Of a stretch of 15,953 nucleotides of DNA, positions 6,776 through 14,653 are shown one piece after another. Position numbers and translations under genes: made by a program. The notes below the pieces were generated by a model, which was not told the DNA's origin, searched no databases, and saw only the letters and a program-made list of their open reading frames with translations. The DNA lies in assembly GCA_002731985.1 (NCBI GenBank), contig PCCT01000002.1, forward strand, positions 14,967 through 30,919, read 5' to 3'. Source of the DNA: Nitrospinota bacterium. Lineage in GTDB: Bacteria; Nitrospinota; Nitrospinia; Nitrospinales; VA-1. The first letter of the stretch is position 1, and each line of letters opens with the position of its first letter.

Positions 6776-6816
6776 AAAAAAAACCGTCTACCTGAAAAAT
6801 TTTCCCAGATAGGCGG
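6776..6816 (-). terminator. Rho-independent terminator downstream of csrA/fliW remnant
   Basis: On the minus strand CCGCCTATCTG (6816-6806) pairs with CAGGTAGACGG (6794-6784), with one mismatch and one G-U pair, and eight T follow (6783-6776). It would end transcripts coming from csrA and the fliW remnant. The stretch 6817-6947 between it and the remnant is AT-rich and shows no gene. Confidence 0.75.
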
Positions 6817-6947
6817 CGGAGAAAACTACAAGGATGCTATCGATATGTAAGATACAACCTATCTACAGAACGATTCAAAAAACCTATGCAAAATTAATAA
6901 TCTAATAAGGAAAATTGTGCTATCAGGTTACAGAAACGAGGGCGTAC

Positions 6948-7235
6948 TCAGACTTTTTCTTTTTTGTCCTGGGGCATGAGATAGTGCCTTGTATCGTATT
7001 AGGCACTTGTCAGGACAATTTGCCTGGCGAGGCGGTTTTTCTGATTACTCACCAACGGTGCCACCAGGTTGGCCGTCATTTCTGAATGTACTTTGGGTAT
7101 GGTGACGATAACACGAATGGCCACCGATTCAGTTGACTCAATTTTCAACTAATCTTTCTCGGGGTCACTCAAGACCATTTTATATTGAGGCACAAATAAA
7201 ATCAGATTATCTTTAACAAAATTGGTGATTTTACC
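6948..7235 (-). pseudogene. fliW: fliW remnant fused to the csrA 3' end
   Basis: Reading through in the csrA frame gives the C-terminal two-thirds of FliW, the flagellar assembly factor that sequesters CsrA. The stretch FVKDNLILFVPQYKMVLSD inside the csrA ORF matches the FliW middle; after the csrA TAG (7149-7151) comes ESVAIRVIVTIP, then EMTANLVAPLVSNQKNR and RQIVLTSA; a second in-frame stop (TAA 6999-7001) is followed by YDTRHYLMPQDKK and TGA at 6948. The pieces align to the usual FliW order without gaps, with two nonsense codons, and the FliW N-terminal half is missing. The csrA tail and fliW start were evidently deleted together, joining the genes. The remnant is non-functional as FliW. 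Confidence 0.82.
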
Positions 7236-7436
7236 CGGATCAGATCCGGCAGGAGTGGAGGCGGCAGTCTTGTTTTCCTCTTTAATTTTCAGGAAAACCT
7301 CTTCGCGATAAATCTTGGTTGTTTTAGGAGCCTCTATTCCCAAACGAATATTCTTACCTTTTACTTCTATAGCGGTGATTTTCACATCGTCATTAACCTT
7401 GATGCTTTCACCGACTTTTCGCGTGAGAACTAGCAT
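7149..7436 (-). CDS. csrA: CsrA carbon storage/translation regulator with FliW-derived tail
   Basis: Residues 1 to about 58 are a complete CsrA: MLVLTRKVGESIKVNDDVKI, VKGKNIRLGIEAPKT and the RNA-binding IYREEVF with its Arg. CsrA dimers bind GGA-containing hairpins near ribosome binding sites and control translation of motility, biofilm and carbon genes. CsrA usually has 60-80 residues; this one has 95 because a linker (about 59-68) is followed by some 28 residues homologous to the middle of FliW, acquired by a deletion that fused the two genes. Whether the tail folds against CsrA or is disordered is unknown. The fliW remnant continues in the same frame after the stop. The ATG at 7434-7436 is the natural CsrA start; a GGAA lies upstream. 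Confidence 0.93.
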   Translation of the reverse strand: MLVLTRKVGESIKVNDDVKITAIEVKGKNIRLGIEAPKTTKIYREEVFLKIKEENKTAASTPAGSDPGKITNFVKDNLILFVPQYKMVLSDPEKD

Positions 7437-7493
7437 GGGCGGATTCCATTCCTTATTAGGATAGAGTACTTCCTGACTCGTACTGTCTGGAAA

Positions 7494-7499
7494 ATTATA
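7494..7499 (-). promoter_or_regulatory. Possible -10 box for csrA
   Basis: A consensus TATAAT on the minus strand lies about 57 nt upstream of the csrA start, but no good -35 is found at 16-18 bp, so it is tentative. Confidence 0.25.
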
Positions 7500-7570
7500 A
7501 AAGAATATGAATCAAATGGTTGGTTTTGTTGCAATTTTATCATTTCTACAACACACTTCAGGGATATTCG

Positions 7571-7599
7571 TTGACACAGTTTGGTGATTGTGCAATTAT
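7571..7599 (+). promoter_or_regulatory. Sigma-70-type promoter for tRNA-Phe
   Basis: A perfect TTGACA (7571-7576), a 17-base spacer and AATTAT (7594-7599) lie 33 bp before the tRNA, giving a start near 7606 and a short 5' leader. The rest of 7437-7632 shows no gene. Confidence 0.6.
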
Positions 7600-7632
7600 C
7601 CTCTCTCGCTGCCAACTTTGTTTCAAAAAAAT

Positions 7633-7708
<76 letters not shown>

Positions 7709-7802
7709 CCCCTTCGCGCAGGGCAGACAACACCATGTTTTATACATTCACAACGATTTATACTTGAGTTATAGGACTTGCAGGTCCCGCCCACAAGTAC
7801 TT

Positions 7803-9116
7803 TTATTTCCCAAATCTCATCAGGTGAGCTAGAAATTCCTTGGGGCCGCTTGCCGCATCAATGTAAATATAAGAATGACGGGGCGAGGAATTCAGAGCAA
7901 AATTTACCCGGGCAAGCTGTGTTCCATCTACAAACATCACACTCTCCCATGGCTCTTTTACTCGAAAGTCTCGATGACTTGAGACAAAACTTATAAAATC
8001 TTTAAAAGCTCCCACGCACAATTTAGACCGCATTCCTTCCAGATCGCAAACCGCCCGGAGCCCGCTCGGGTTGTTTAAAGTACGCTTCTCAAGTTTTTCC
8101 ACAAGCACAGCATTTTTTGTTGCTTCTGCCCGATTCTCTTTAGATGCAAAATAACTCACCAATTCATCCGAAGGCAAATTAAACCTAATCGAAACATCAA
8201 AATCGTCTTTTATAAATGTATTGTACTTATCGATGGCCACCTCACCCCAGGCCTTCATGCGCATACTCTGCTTTTCGCTGGCTTGAGACAAGCTGGTTAT
8301 CCCCTCCAGACAATGTTTCTCCGTTAGTTCGGTCGAACAGAAATACGTAGCAATCTGAAGTCGCTTCTCAAACGCCCCCTTAAACTTTGACTTAATATCA
8401 TCGTACATTCTCTTACGAAGCGACCATTCCTCTTGCGGGTCCATTAGAAGAATTTCAAGCATTTCTTCCGATGAAGCACTGTAGCTGATCCGGTGTGAGC
8501 GCGAACTATCTCCCAGCCCTCGTCTATCATCCAAGATCACTTCCTTCCATCGGATTGGCTTGGCGGCGGGGAGTTTCTTAATTGATGCTAAACGCTCATA
8601 CCCGGTCAGGCACTGCTCATTTGAAATACGTTGGGAACAGTAAAGGGAAGGAATTCTAAATGCTAAATGTATTTTACGTTTGAGCTTTGAAATTTTAGCG
8701 AGAAAAAGCCCTTGCTCTTCTTTAGAAATCTGATTTTTCAGAAAGGCCACTGTTTCCTGTAATGAAGCATTCCACGGAATTAATACTGTATTGAATCCAC
8801 CAGTCCTCAGGAAACGTGTACTGATGCCCACCGTATGAATCTGGGGGTCGGGCACCTGACCTAACGCCGATGCGAGAAGACGAACCCCCGCAAGACAGTT
8901 CTCAACGAGCTGGATTTGGTCCTCGGTGAAACCAATGTTCTCTTTAAACGCAAAGCATTCTACAGACCGCACACCAAACCTGGACTCCAACGAACTCTTC
9001 GCGAGAATCAGTTGGTTAAAAGTATTTTCAGAATTTGCCAGGGATTTGTATGGGTAAAGAAAAACCAGAATACTTGCCAGCAGAAATACCTGCATATATT
9101 TCATGAAAATTTCCAT
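7803..9116 (-). CDS. Exported protein of four Cys-pair repeats, unknown function
   Basis: The 437-residue product has a signal peptide (MKYMQVFLLASILVFL, ending near SLA/NS), so it is probably periplasmic. I do not recognise a family, but the mature part holds four modules, each with two cysteines followed by a C-x-x-G turn: Cys54/74, 160/169, 260/269 and 357/367. A W-x-x-V motif recurs at exact 100-residue steps (Trp190, 290, 390), and each module ends in a polar stretch such as ASSEEML or LPSDELV. All eight cysteines pair up within modules, which suggests disulfides. The second ATG (residue 5) has the better GGAAA ribosome binding site and gives a more normal signal peptide. It starts 11 bp after the YhaN-like gene's stop, so the two are likely cotranscribed. 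No adjacent gene explains the role. Confidence 0.85.
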   Translation of the reverse strand: MEIFMKYMQVFLLASILVFLYPYKSLANSENTFNQLILAKSSLESRFGVRSVECFAFKENIGFTEDQIQLVENCLAGVRLLASALGQVPDPQIHTVGISTRFLRTGGFNTVLIPWNASLQETVAFLKNQISKEEQGLFLAKISKLKRKIHLAFRIPSLYCSQRISNEQCLTGYERLASIKKLPAAKPIRWKEVILDDRRGLGDSSRSHRISYSASSEEMLEILLMDPQEEWSLRKRMYDDIKSKFKGAFEKRLQIATYFCSTELTEKHCLEGITSLSQASEKQSMRMKAWGEVAIDKYNTFIKDDFDVSIRFNLPSDELVSYFASKENRAEATKNAVLVEKLEKRTLNNPSGLRAVCDLEGMRSKLCVGAFKDFISFVSSHRDFRVKEPWESVMFVDGTQLARVNFALNSSPRHSYIYIDAASGPKEFLAHLMRFGK

Positions 9117-9127
9117 TCAGGACACCA

Positions 9128-11830
9128 TCATCCCACAGTTATGGGGTTAGCCCCTCTGGCAGAGTATGCTTCAAAAATACGCTTGTGGCAGGTGAGAACC
9201 ACAACTTGCCGGGGTTTGGCAAAGTGCCGCACCAGACCTATCATCTGGTCGTTACGGTCATCATCAAAGTTCACAAAAACATCATCCATGATCACGGGCA
9301 ACGGCTCAGAACGTGTTTCATATTCCTCTATTAATCCAAAGCGCATGGCAAGATAAAGTTGCTCCCTTGTACCACGGCTCATTTCCAGCAATCCTTTTGC
9401 CCGTTCACTACCGTCATCAATTAAAATATCGTCTGAGTCCATGGGTTTAAAAATTCTGATGTAGTTGCTCCGGGTAATCTGAGTAAACATTTCTTCTGCC
9501 GCTTTTATGACTGCGGGCTGTCGTTCTTTTTCATATTTTTTTCTTGCCCGACTTAACATTTGAAGGGCAACTCTATTAATAGCCCACTCCCTGGCATACT
9601 CTTTTAACTTCTGCCGACCCATTTCCAGCTCAACCTGTTTTTTTGAAAAATCGTCATCGCTGGACAACTGGTCAATCCGAGTCCGGGTTTCTCCTATGGC
9701 TTGCAGTAGTCGATCCTTATCCCCATTCAACTCGCTTAACCTGCCAGACACATCATCCAGCTTTTGCTGGTTTTCTTCCTGACTGGCCGATTTGACGGAT
9801 TCAACAAACACATCATAACTATTTTCAAGCCCCACTCGTGACTGAACGTATCCTTTTTTTTCTTCAACAATCCTGCTCAGGTTTTTTTTCCTATCAAGGA
9901 TATTATGTTTCTCAATAAAATCTTTTTCATCCACAGCGCTGGACGACCTAAGAAATTCAGACAGGTCATTATCCGTTCCACTCACTCTACTTTTCAATCT
10001 ATCTATTTTTTCTGTCTGCTCCCGGCACTGAATCTCGAAAAGTTCCTTCTTCTCTCGAACCAGACGAGCCTCATCAAAATAACGACCGATTACCTGGATA
10101 TTTGTCGGGACATCACTATTGATCGTAAAATGCTGTAATGAAGGCGCGATTTTTTCAACAAGCTGCGACACCCCTTCTATCGTCTTTCGCATATCGCCAA
10201 GGCGCTCACTTAAATCATCCCTCTGCGCCATCATACTTTTTATCTCTCGAACCCTGTCGCCTATTTTCTCAGTGACCAACGGAGCCAGACCTTCATCAAG
10301 CTCTCTCGCTTTAAGCCATGATCGCCAGCTTTCAAAAGTTGTTTCTCTTTTCTCGATTGCTTTATCCAAACGTTTCGCAAGCGATATTTCCAATTTATCG
10401 TCAAGCTCTACTTCATCCTTGGGTTTAACTGTAATTTTTTTATAAAAGACCGCGCCCAAAACCGTCATAACAAAAAATACGCCAAACAAAATGGCATCGC
10501 CCATGACAAGTCCGGTCACCACTCCCGCCAAGCCAACCCCGCCCAACCCGTATGGTAATTGACGCATCCAAGTCGGCACTGAGGCTGGCGGCTCTGGCTT
10601 GTTAGCCTCTTTCTGCTCTCTATGCAAGTCCAGCTTATCCTGGGCACTATATACATTTTGCCCGAATTCGGACAATGCATTGTAAAATTCATGGATTTCA
10701 TTTTTTTCCATTTCAGTCAGTTGAAAATCCATTATTTTTTCTTCAGTCCAATCCTGACCTACAGTTCCAGTTTCAATTTGAATCTGGTCACTCATATGTT
10801 CCCAGTCATTCTTAACCTTCATCTGGTCGGCAATGGCAGACTGAACCTCTTTAAGCGATTGCTGAAGAAACAGGATATCCCCTTCGTGACCCAACAACTC
10901 ATTATTTACCGACAAATTGCGTAAATTGATTTGCAGTTCATCATAGCTACGCTCCTCTTCTTGAATCCGATTAAGCAGATTTTCCTTGTCTGATTGGATT
11001 GAAGTTAACTTCTGCATCCCATTTTCAGGAAAACCTGGAACATCTTCTATCCCGCCGATTTCTTCCTGAGCGTTCAAAATTTCAATGACTATCGGATAAA
11101 GCTCCTGCCGGGTTTCAAGAACCTTTTTAGCCAATTCCAAATCACCAATCGTTTTTCTTAAAGTTGACTTTTCATCATCCAACCGGGATGCCAGCAGAGT
11201 CAGCTCGTCAAATTTTTCAAGATGGGCCTGAGCTTTTCTGACACCATTTTCAATTTTGTTGATTTCGCTGAGAATTACCGCCACGCCACCTGTTCCTCTT
11301 GGCTTGAATATCTCGCCACAACTTTTATCCAGCCATTTTTCGATATCGCCCAGAGAAACCTCACCCAAACCCATCCCGGCGCCATATATATGGCTTTTAA
11401 TTTCATCGCCTCGCAAGCTTTGTACGTCCTGAAGCTCATCAATAGTGAACGCATAAATATTCTGAAAAATTTCTTTAGACGCATGCCCTAAAAAAGAATC
11501 GAGGTAAGACTGCCCCCGGTTTTCAAGTGAGTCGGTGCGAATTACAGGGCCATCCTTATTCCCTGCTTCCCTGACAATGGAAACTAATTGCCCAGACGCC
11601 AGAACGCATTTCAAAGCACCACCCATCCGGCCACCCTGAACCGGCTGATAATGATTGACCTTTGGATTCTTTCGAGGAAACCCAAACATCATGCGTCGGA
11701 TGAATTCAAGCAAAGTCGTTTTCCCGAATTCATTGGGACCGTAGACAACGTTGAGTCCGGAGGTCAACCCCTTCACCTGCTTATTGGAAAAAACTCCAAA
11801 CCCATCAATTTGTATTTCCTTAATCTGCAT
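9128..11830 (-). CDS. yhaN: YhaN-like SMC/Rad50-type ATPase with central membrane hairpin
   Basis: This 900-residue ATPase has an N-terminal half-site (MQIKEIQIDGFGVF; Walker A GPNEFGKTT, 31-39), long coiled coils, and a C-terminal half-site with the signature MSRGTREQLYLAMR (about 817-830), Walker B PVIMDDVFVNFDDD (845-858, Asp849/850) and a switch His in VVLTCHKRIF. At the turn of the coiled coils (about 423-465) are two hydrophobic segments separated by GD in place of the Rad50 Zn-hook CxxC, the YhaN arrangement that may anchor the complex to the inner membrane. With the upstream nuclease it should form an SbcCD/Mre11-Rad50-like complex processing DNA ends. A GGAGA lies 5 nt before the ATG. 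It follows the nuclease gene by 43 bp. Confidence 0.92.
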   Translation of the reverse strand: MQIKEIQIDGFGVFSNKQVKGLTSGLNVVYGPNEFGKTTLLEFIRRMMFGFPRKNPKVNHYQPVQGGRMGGALKCVLASGQLVSIVREAGNKDGPVIRTDSLENRGQSYLDSFLGHASKEIFQNIYAFTIDELQDVQSLRGDEIKSHIYGAGMGLGEVSLGDIEKWLDKSCGEIFKPRGTGGVAVILSEINKIENGVRKAQAHLEKFDELTLLASRLDDEKSTLRKTIGDLELAKKVLETRQELYPIVIEILNAQEEIGGIEDVPGFPENGMQKLTSIQSDKENLLNRIQEEERSYDELQINLRNLSVNNELLGHEGDILFLQQSLKEVQSAIADQMKVKNDWEHMSDQIQIETGTVGQDWTEEKIMDFQLTEMEKNEIHEFYNALSEFGQNVYSAQDKLDLHREQKEANKPEPPASVPTWMRQLPYGLGGVGLAGVVTGLVMGDAILFGVFFVMTVLGAVFYKKITVKPKDEVELDDKLEISLAKRLDKAIEKRETTFESWRSWLKARELDEGLAPLVTEKIGDRVREIKSMMAQRDDLSERLGDMRKTIEGVSQLVEKIAPSLQHFTINSDVPTNIQVIGRYFDEARLVREKKELFEIQCREQTEKIDRLKSRVSGTDNDLSEFLRSSSAVDEKDFIEKHNILDRKKNLSRIVEEKKGYVQSRVGLENSYDVFVESVKSASQEENQQKLDDVSGRLSELNGDKDRLLQAIGETRTRIDQLSSDDDFSKKQVELEMGRQKLKEYAREWAINRVALQMLSRARKKYEKERQPAVIKAAEEMFTQITRSNYIRIFKPMDSDDILIDDGSERAKGLLEMSRGTREQLYLAMRFGLIEEYETRSEPLPVIMDDVFVNFDDDRNDQMIGLVRHFAKPRQVVVLTCHKRIFEAYSARGANPITVG

Positions 11831-11873
11831 CTGCTCTCCAATGCTTTAAAATTGCGTCAGCATTGTTGGAAGA

Positions 11874-13130
11874 TTAATCTCGCGACAACAACTTATCTAA
11901 ACAAAGAGATCTTGCTTGAATTAAAATATCCTTCATTTCCGCATCCGAGAAATACTCCAGATGCTTTTTCCCCTGCCAGGTTTCGAACATGGGCTTGAGG
12001 GCCTCTTTCAAATCCGGATGAGTTTCCAGCCTGCCCTCTTCTCCAAAAAGAGTGATGAGGTCGGCTGTGAAATCCTTTCCCTGCCTGAGGGACTCTATAT
12101 CGTAAAGTCCGTCCGTCTCTAGTTTTAAACTCAGCCAGACCGAGGGGGTTCTTCCTTCAAAATATGTCCTTATTTCTTCTTGAAGGCTTTCCAGAGTATC
12201 GCCTCTTTTCAACTCTGAGTGGACCTGCGTTCTTCCATTTAATGACAAGTTCACAAAAACATCTCTTTCTTTGATCTGGTCTGCAAGACGCTCACATTTG
12301 GCACGCACCGCATGTATAACTTCTTCCAGAGAAATTCTGCCCGAAAGATCCACTTCATCATGAACATAACGGACTACATCCGTGGGAATAAATTGAATCA
12401 CAGGAGATGCGTTTTTATGCAGGGTGACCAGGCAACATCCTTTTTCACCTGTTTCCCTCATGTGTCGTGACTGTGTGTTTCCAGAATAAACCACCGCAGG
12501 ACTACTCTCACGCAACACCTGAAAACTGTGGATATGGCCCAGAGCCCAGTAGTCCATGTTCCCTGCTACCAAATCGTCCATGGAACAAGGAGCATAATCA
12601 TCGTGCCCGGCCTGATGTCCCACATTGGTATGAAGGAGACCTATGGCAAAACCCTGCTTGTCATCCCGAATAAATTTGAGAGCCAGGTTTTCCTTCACAT
12701 CTCGTGTTGGATAACTTATTCCATGAATATGCGCCTTCACTATTCCATTTTTTATAACCGGCTGGCGTTCTACCTGAGTTCCGGAAAACACATGGACTCG
12801 TTCCGGCCAATCCAGTGAAGCCGACCAGCCATCCAGCGGATCATGATTTCCATGCACAATGAAAGTATCGATGCCCGCATCGGAAAGCTCCTGCAATCCG
12901 CGCCGAAACTTCAGTTGCGCCTGGAGGCTTTTATCCGAACCATCATATATGTCACCCGCGATCAAAACTGCATCGACCTCTTCCTGCAAAGCAAGTTTTA
13001 CAATATTTTGAAAAGCGAGGTAAGTTGAGTTACGAAATCTTTCAGCCAGCGAAGGTTGCACCGAAGACAATCCTTTAAACGGACTGTCGATGTGCAAATC
13101 GGAACAATGCAGGAATCTAAAGGTTGGCAT
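11874..13130 (-). CDS. yhaO: YhaO/SbcD-like Mre11-type DNA nuclease
   Basis: The 418-residue metallophosphoesterase has all the Mre11 metal-binding motifs in order: FLHCSDLHID (Asp11, His13), AGDIYD (59-63), HGNHD (93-97), then GLLHTN and ALGHIH. These bind two Mn ions for exo/endonuclease cleavage, powered by the downstream YhaN-like ATPase. The start is taken at ATG 13130, which places the first motif at residues 6-15 as usual. A frame extending to a TTG at 13172 adds 14 residues without homology. Neither start has a clear Shine-Dalgarno. The gene heads a minus-strand run nuclease-ATPase-exported protein and is divergent from the aldo/keto reductase across about 130 bp. Confidence 0.92.
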   Translation of the reverse strand: MPTFRFLHCSDLHIDSPFKGLSSVQPSLAERFRNSTYLAFQNIVKLALQEEVDAVLIAGDIYDGSDKSLQAQLKFRRGLQELSDAGIDTFIVHGNHDPLDGWSASLDWPERVHVFSGTQVERQPVIKNGIVKAHIHGISYPTRDVKENLALKFIRDDKQGFAIGLLHTNVGHQAGHDDYAPCSMDDLVAGNMDYWALGHIHSFQVLRESSPAVVYSGNTQSRHMRETGEKGCCLVTLHKNASPVIQFIPTDVVRYVHDEVDLSGRISLEEVIHAVRAKCERLADQIKERDVFVNLSLNGRTQVHSELKRGDTLESLQEEIRTYFEGRTPSVWLSLKLETDGLYDIESLRQGKDFTADLITLFGEEGRLETHPDLKEALKPMFETWQGKKHLEYFSDAEMKDILIQARSLCLDKLLSRD

Positions 13131-13173
13131 ATGGCAACAAATAAAAAATCGAGGACGTACAACCCGTGGCAAA

Positions 13174-13202
13174 TTAACGTTTTAACCTTATTATTATATA
13201 CG
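13174..13202 (+). promoter_or_regulatory. Candidate promoter for the aldo/keto reductase gene
   Basis: TTAACG (13174-13179), a 17-base spacer and TATACG (13197-13202) lie in the AT-rich divergent region, placing the transcript start about 55 nt before the first ATG. Confidence 0.3.
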
Positions 13203-13263
13203 ACACTACCTATTTTTCCTATGATATTGGGGAAGTTGCATTTCCCTTTAACTAGAAATAATT

Positions 13264-14505
13264 ATGCACAGCATACCCATGAAATCTAACCCTTCGATGG
13301 AATACCGGCGATTCGGAAAAACAGAAGAACAAATTTCCGTCATCACGCTGGGAGGAATGAGATTCAAACACGGGTGGACTCCACCACGAAATTATCTGCC
13401 CAAAGAATCCATTCAAAACTGTATTTCCACAACGCGCCTGGCGTTGGACTTGGGGATCAATCACATCGAAACCGCCCACGGCTACATGAAAAGCGAGCAT
13501 CTGTTTGGCCTTGCTCTAAAGGAACTCGGCGTTTCGCGAAACCAGTTTAAGATGATGACCAAGGGAGCCCCCATGACCGGCGAAGAAACTCGAAAACGGG
13601 TCGAAGAACAACTCCATGCGCTCCGCCTTGATTATGTCGATTTTTATGGGTGGCACGGCATCAACAACCAAGATCTATTAAAAACTGCTGTGCAGAAAAA
13701 TGGACCGGTGGAAGAATTACACAAGCTGAAGGATGAAGGATTGATCCGTCATATCGGATTTTCAACACATGGTCCGCTTGATGTCATATTAGATGCTATG
13801 CGAACTGACCTGTTCAGTTTCGTCAATCTTCATTATTACTATTTTTTTCAGCGGAATTTTCAAGCCGTGCAACTAGCGGGTGAAATGGATATGGGCGTTT
13901 TCATAATTTCTCCCAACGAAAAGGGAGGAATGCTATGGAAGCCTCCGGCAAAAGTCGAGCGCCTTTGCCAACCCGATACCGCTATCCAGTTCAACGGGAA
14001 GTTTTGCTTGTCCCATCCCCAGATCACTACACTGAGCATGGGCATGCACGAAACCCATCACTTCCCCCAGAACCTGGCCCTTTTGAATATGAAAAAAGAC
14101 TCTGATCAGCAGTTTTCCGAGATCAAACAAACAATGGATATTCAACTGGAGAAGGTCTCCGGTCTGTGCACTCTTTGCGATAAGTGCCTGCCCTGCCCGG
14201 AAAATATAAATATTCCTGAAATCCTCCGCTTCAGGAACCTTATTGAAGGTTATGACATGATGGATTACGGACGCTTCCGCTACAACATGCTTGAGGGACA
14301 GGGGCATTGGTTTCCGGGTACCTTTTCTTTCCATTGCACAGAATGCGGAGACTGCCTTCCTCGCTGTCCTGAAAATTTAAACATCCCAAACTTATTATTC
14401 GAAACTCACGATAAATTATTCGACAACAAAAAGTACCTACTGGAGAAAATAAAAAATGCTTTAGTATCGATTTTAAAGCGCTTAAAGTTCTGGAAATACC
14501 TTTAG
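13264..14505 (+). CDS. Aldo/keto reductase with C-terminal double [4Fe-4S] domain
   Basis: Residues ~12-290 are an aldo/keto reductase barrel: MEYRRFGKTEEQISVITLGG at the front and the tetrad positions Glu69 (HIETAHGY), Tyr74, Lys100 (MMTKGA) and His131 (YGWHG). The usual tetrad Asp is Glu, as in the ETARGYG-type subgroup I recall from cyanobacteria. Residues ~300-380 hold two cysteine clusters, Cys302/305/308/311 (CTLCDKCLPCP) and Cys358/361/364/368 (CTECGDCLPRCP), for two [4Fe-4S] centres, so electrons may come from or go to a ferredoxin-like partner (COG1453-type proteins). The tail (about 385-413) is basic and amphipathic. The substrate is unknown. ATG 13279 is an alternative start; neither has a strong ribosome binding site. 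Confidence 0.9.
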   Translation: MHSIPMKSNPSMEYRRFGKTEEQISVITLGGMRFKHGWTPPRNYLPKESIQNCISTTRLALDLGINHIETAHGYMKSEHLFGLALKELGVSRNQFKMMTKGAPMTGEETRKRVEEQLHALRLDYVDFYGWHGINNQDLLKTAVQKNGPVEELHKLKDEGLIRHIGFSTHGPLDVILDAMRTDLFSFVNLHYYYFFQRNFQAVQLAGEMDMGVFIISPNEKGGMLWKPPAKVERLCQPDTAIQFNGKFCLSHPQITTLSMGMHETHHFPQNLALLNMKKDSDQQFSEIKQTMDIQLEKVSGLCTLCDKCLPCPENINIPEILRFRNLIEGYDMMDYGRFRYNMLEGQGHWFPGTFSFHCTECGDCLPRCPENLNIPNLLFETHDKLFDNKKYLLEKIKNALVSILKRLKFWKYL

Positions 14506-14541
14506 ATAAAAGCTTCTATCCCTCATCCTATCAATATATTT

Positions 14542-14581
14542 TTTGCTAAATTTATCTTTAAATATTGACAATTTTAGCAAA
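14542..14581. repeat. 9-bp inverted repeat upstream of the response-regulator remnant
   Basis: TTTGCTAAA (14542-14550) and TTTAGCAAA (14573-14581) are exact reverse complements whose centres are 31 bp apart, about three helical turns. They bracket a TTGACA (14566-14571). A consensus TATAAT lies at 14617-14622, though too far from that -35 to form a standard pair. An operator for the gene at 14654 or a weak 3' hairpin of the reductase transcript are both possible. Confidence 0.35.
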
Positions 14582-14653
14582 CGGCTTACACCCTAAACAA
14601 AGATACTAGCTGTAAATATAATCTACCGACCCAGATTTCATCGAAGAGAGATT

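Noticed and set aside
8916..9356. 146-codon plus-strand frame
   Set aside because: Crosses the junction of two well-supported minus-strand genes and covers the conserved ATPase C-terminus.
13131..13172. N-terminal extension of the YhaO-like nuclease from TTG 13172
   Set aside because: The added 14 residues have no family counterpart, and the ATG at 13130 puts the first metal motif at the normal position.
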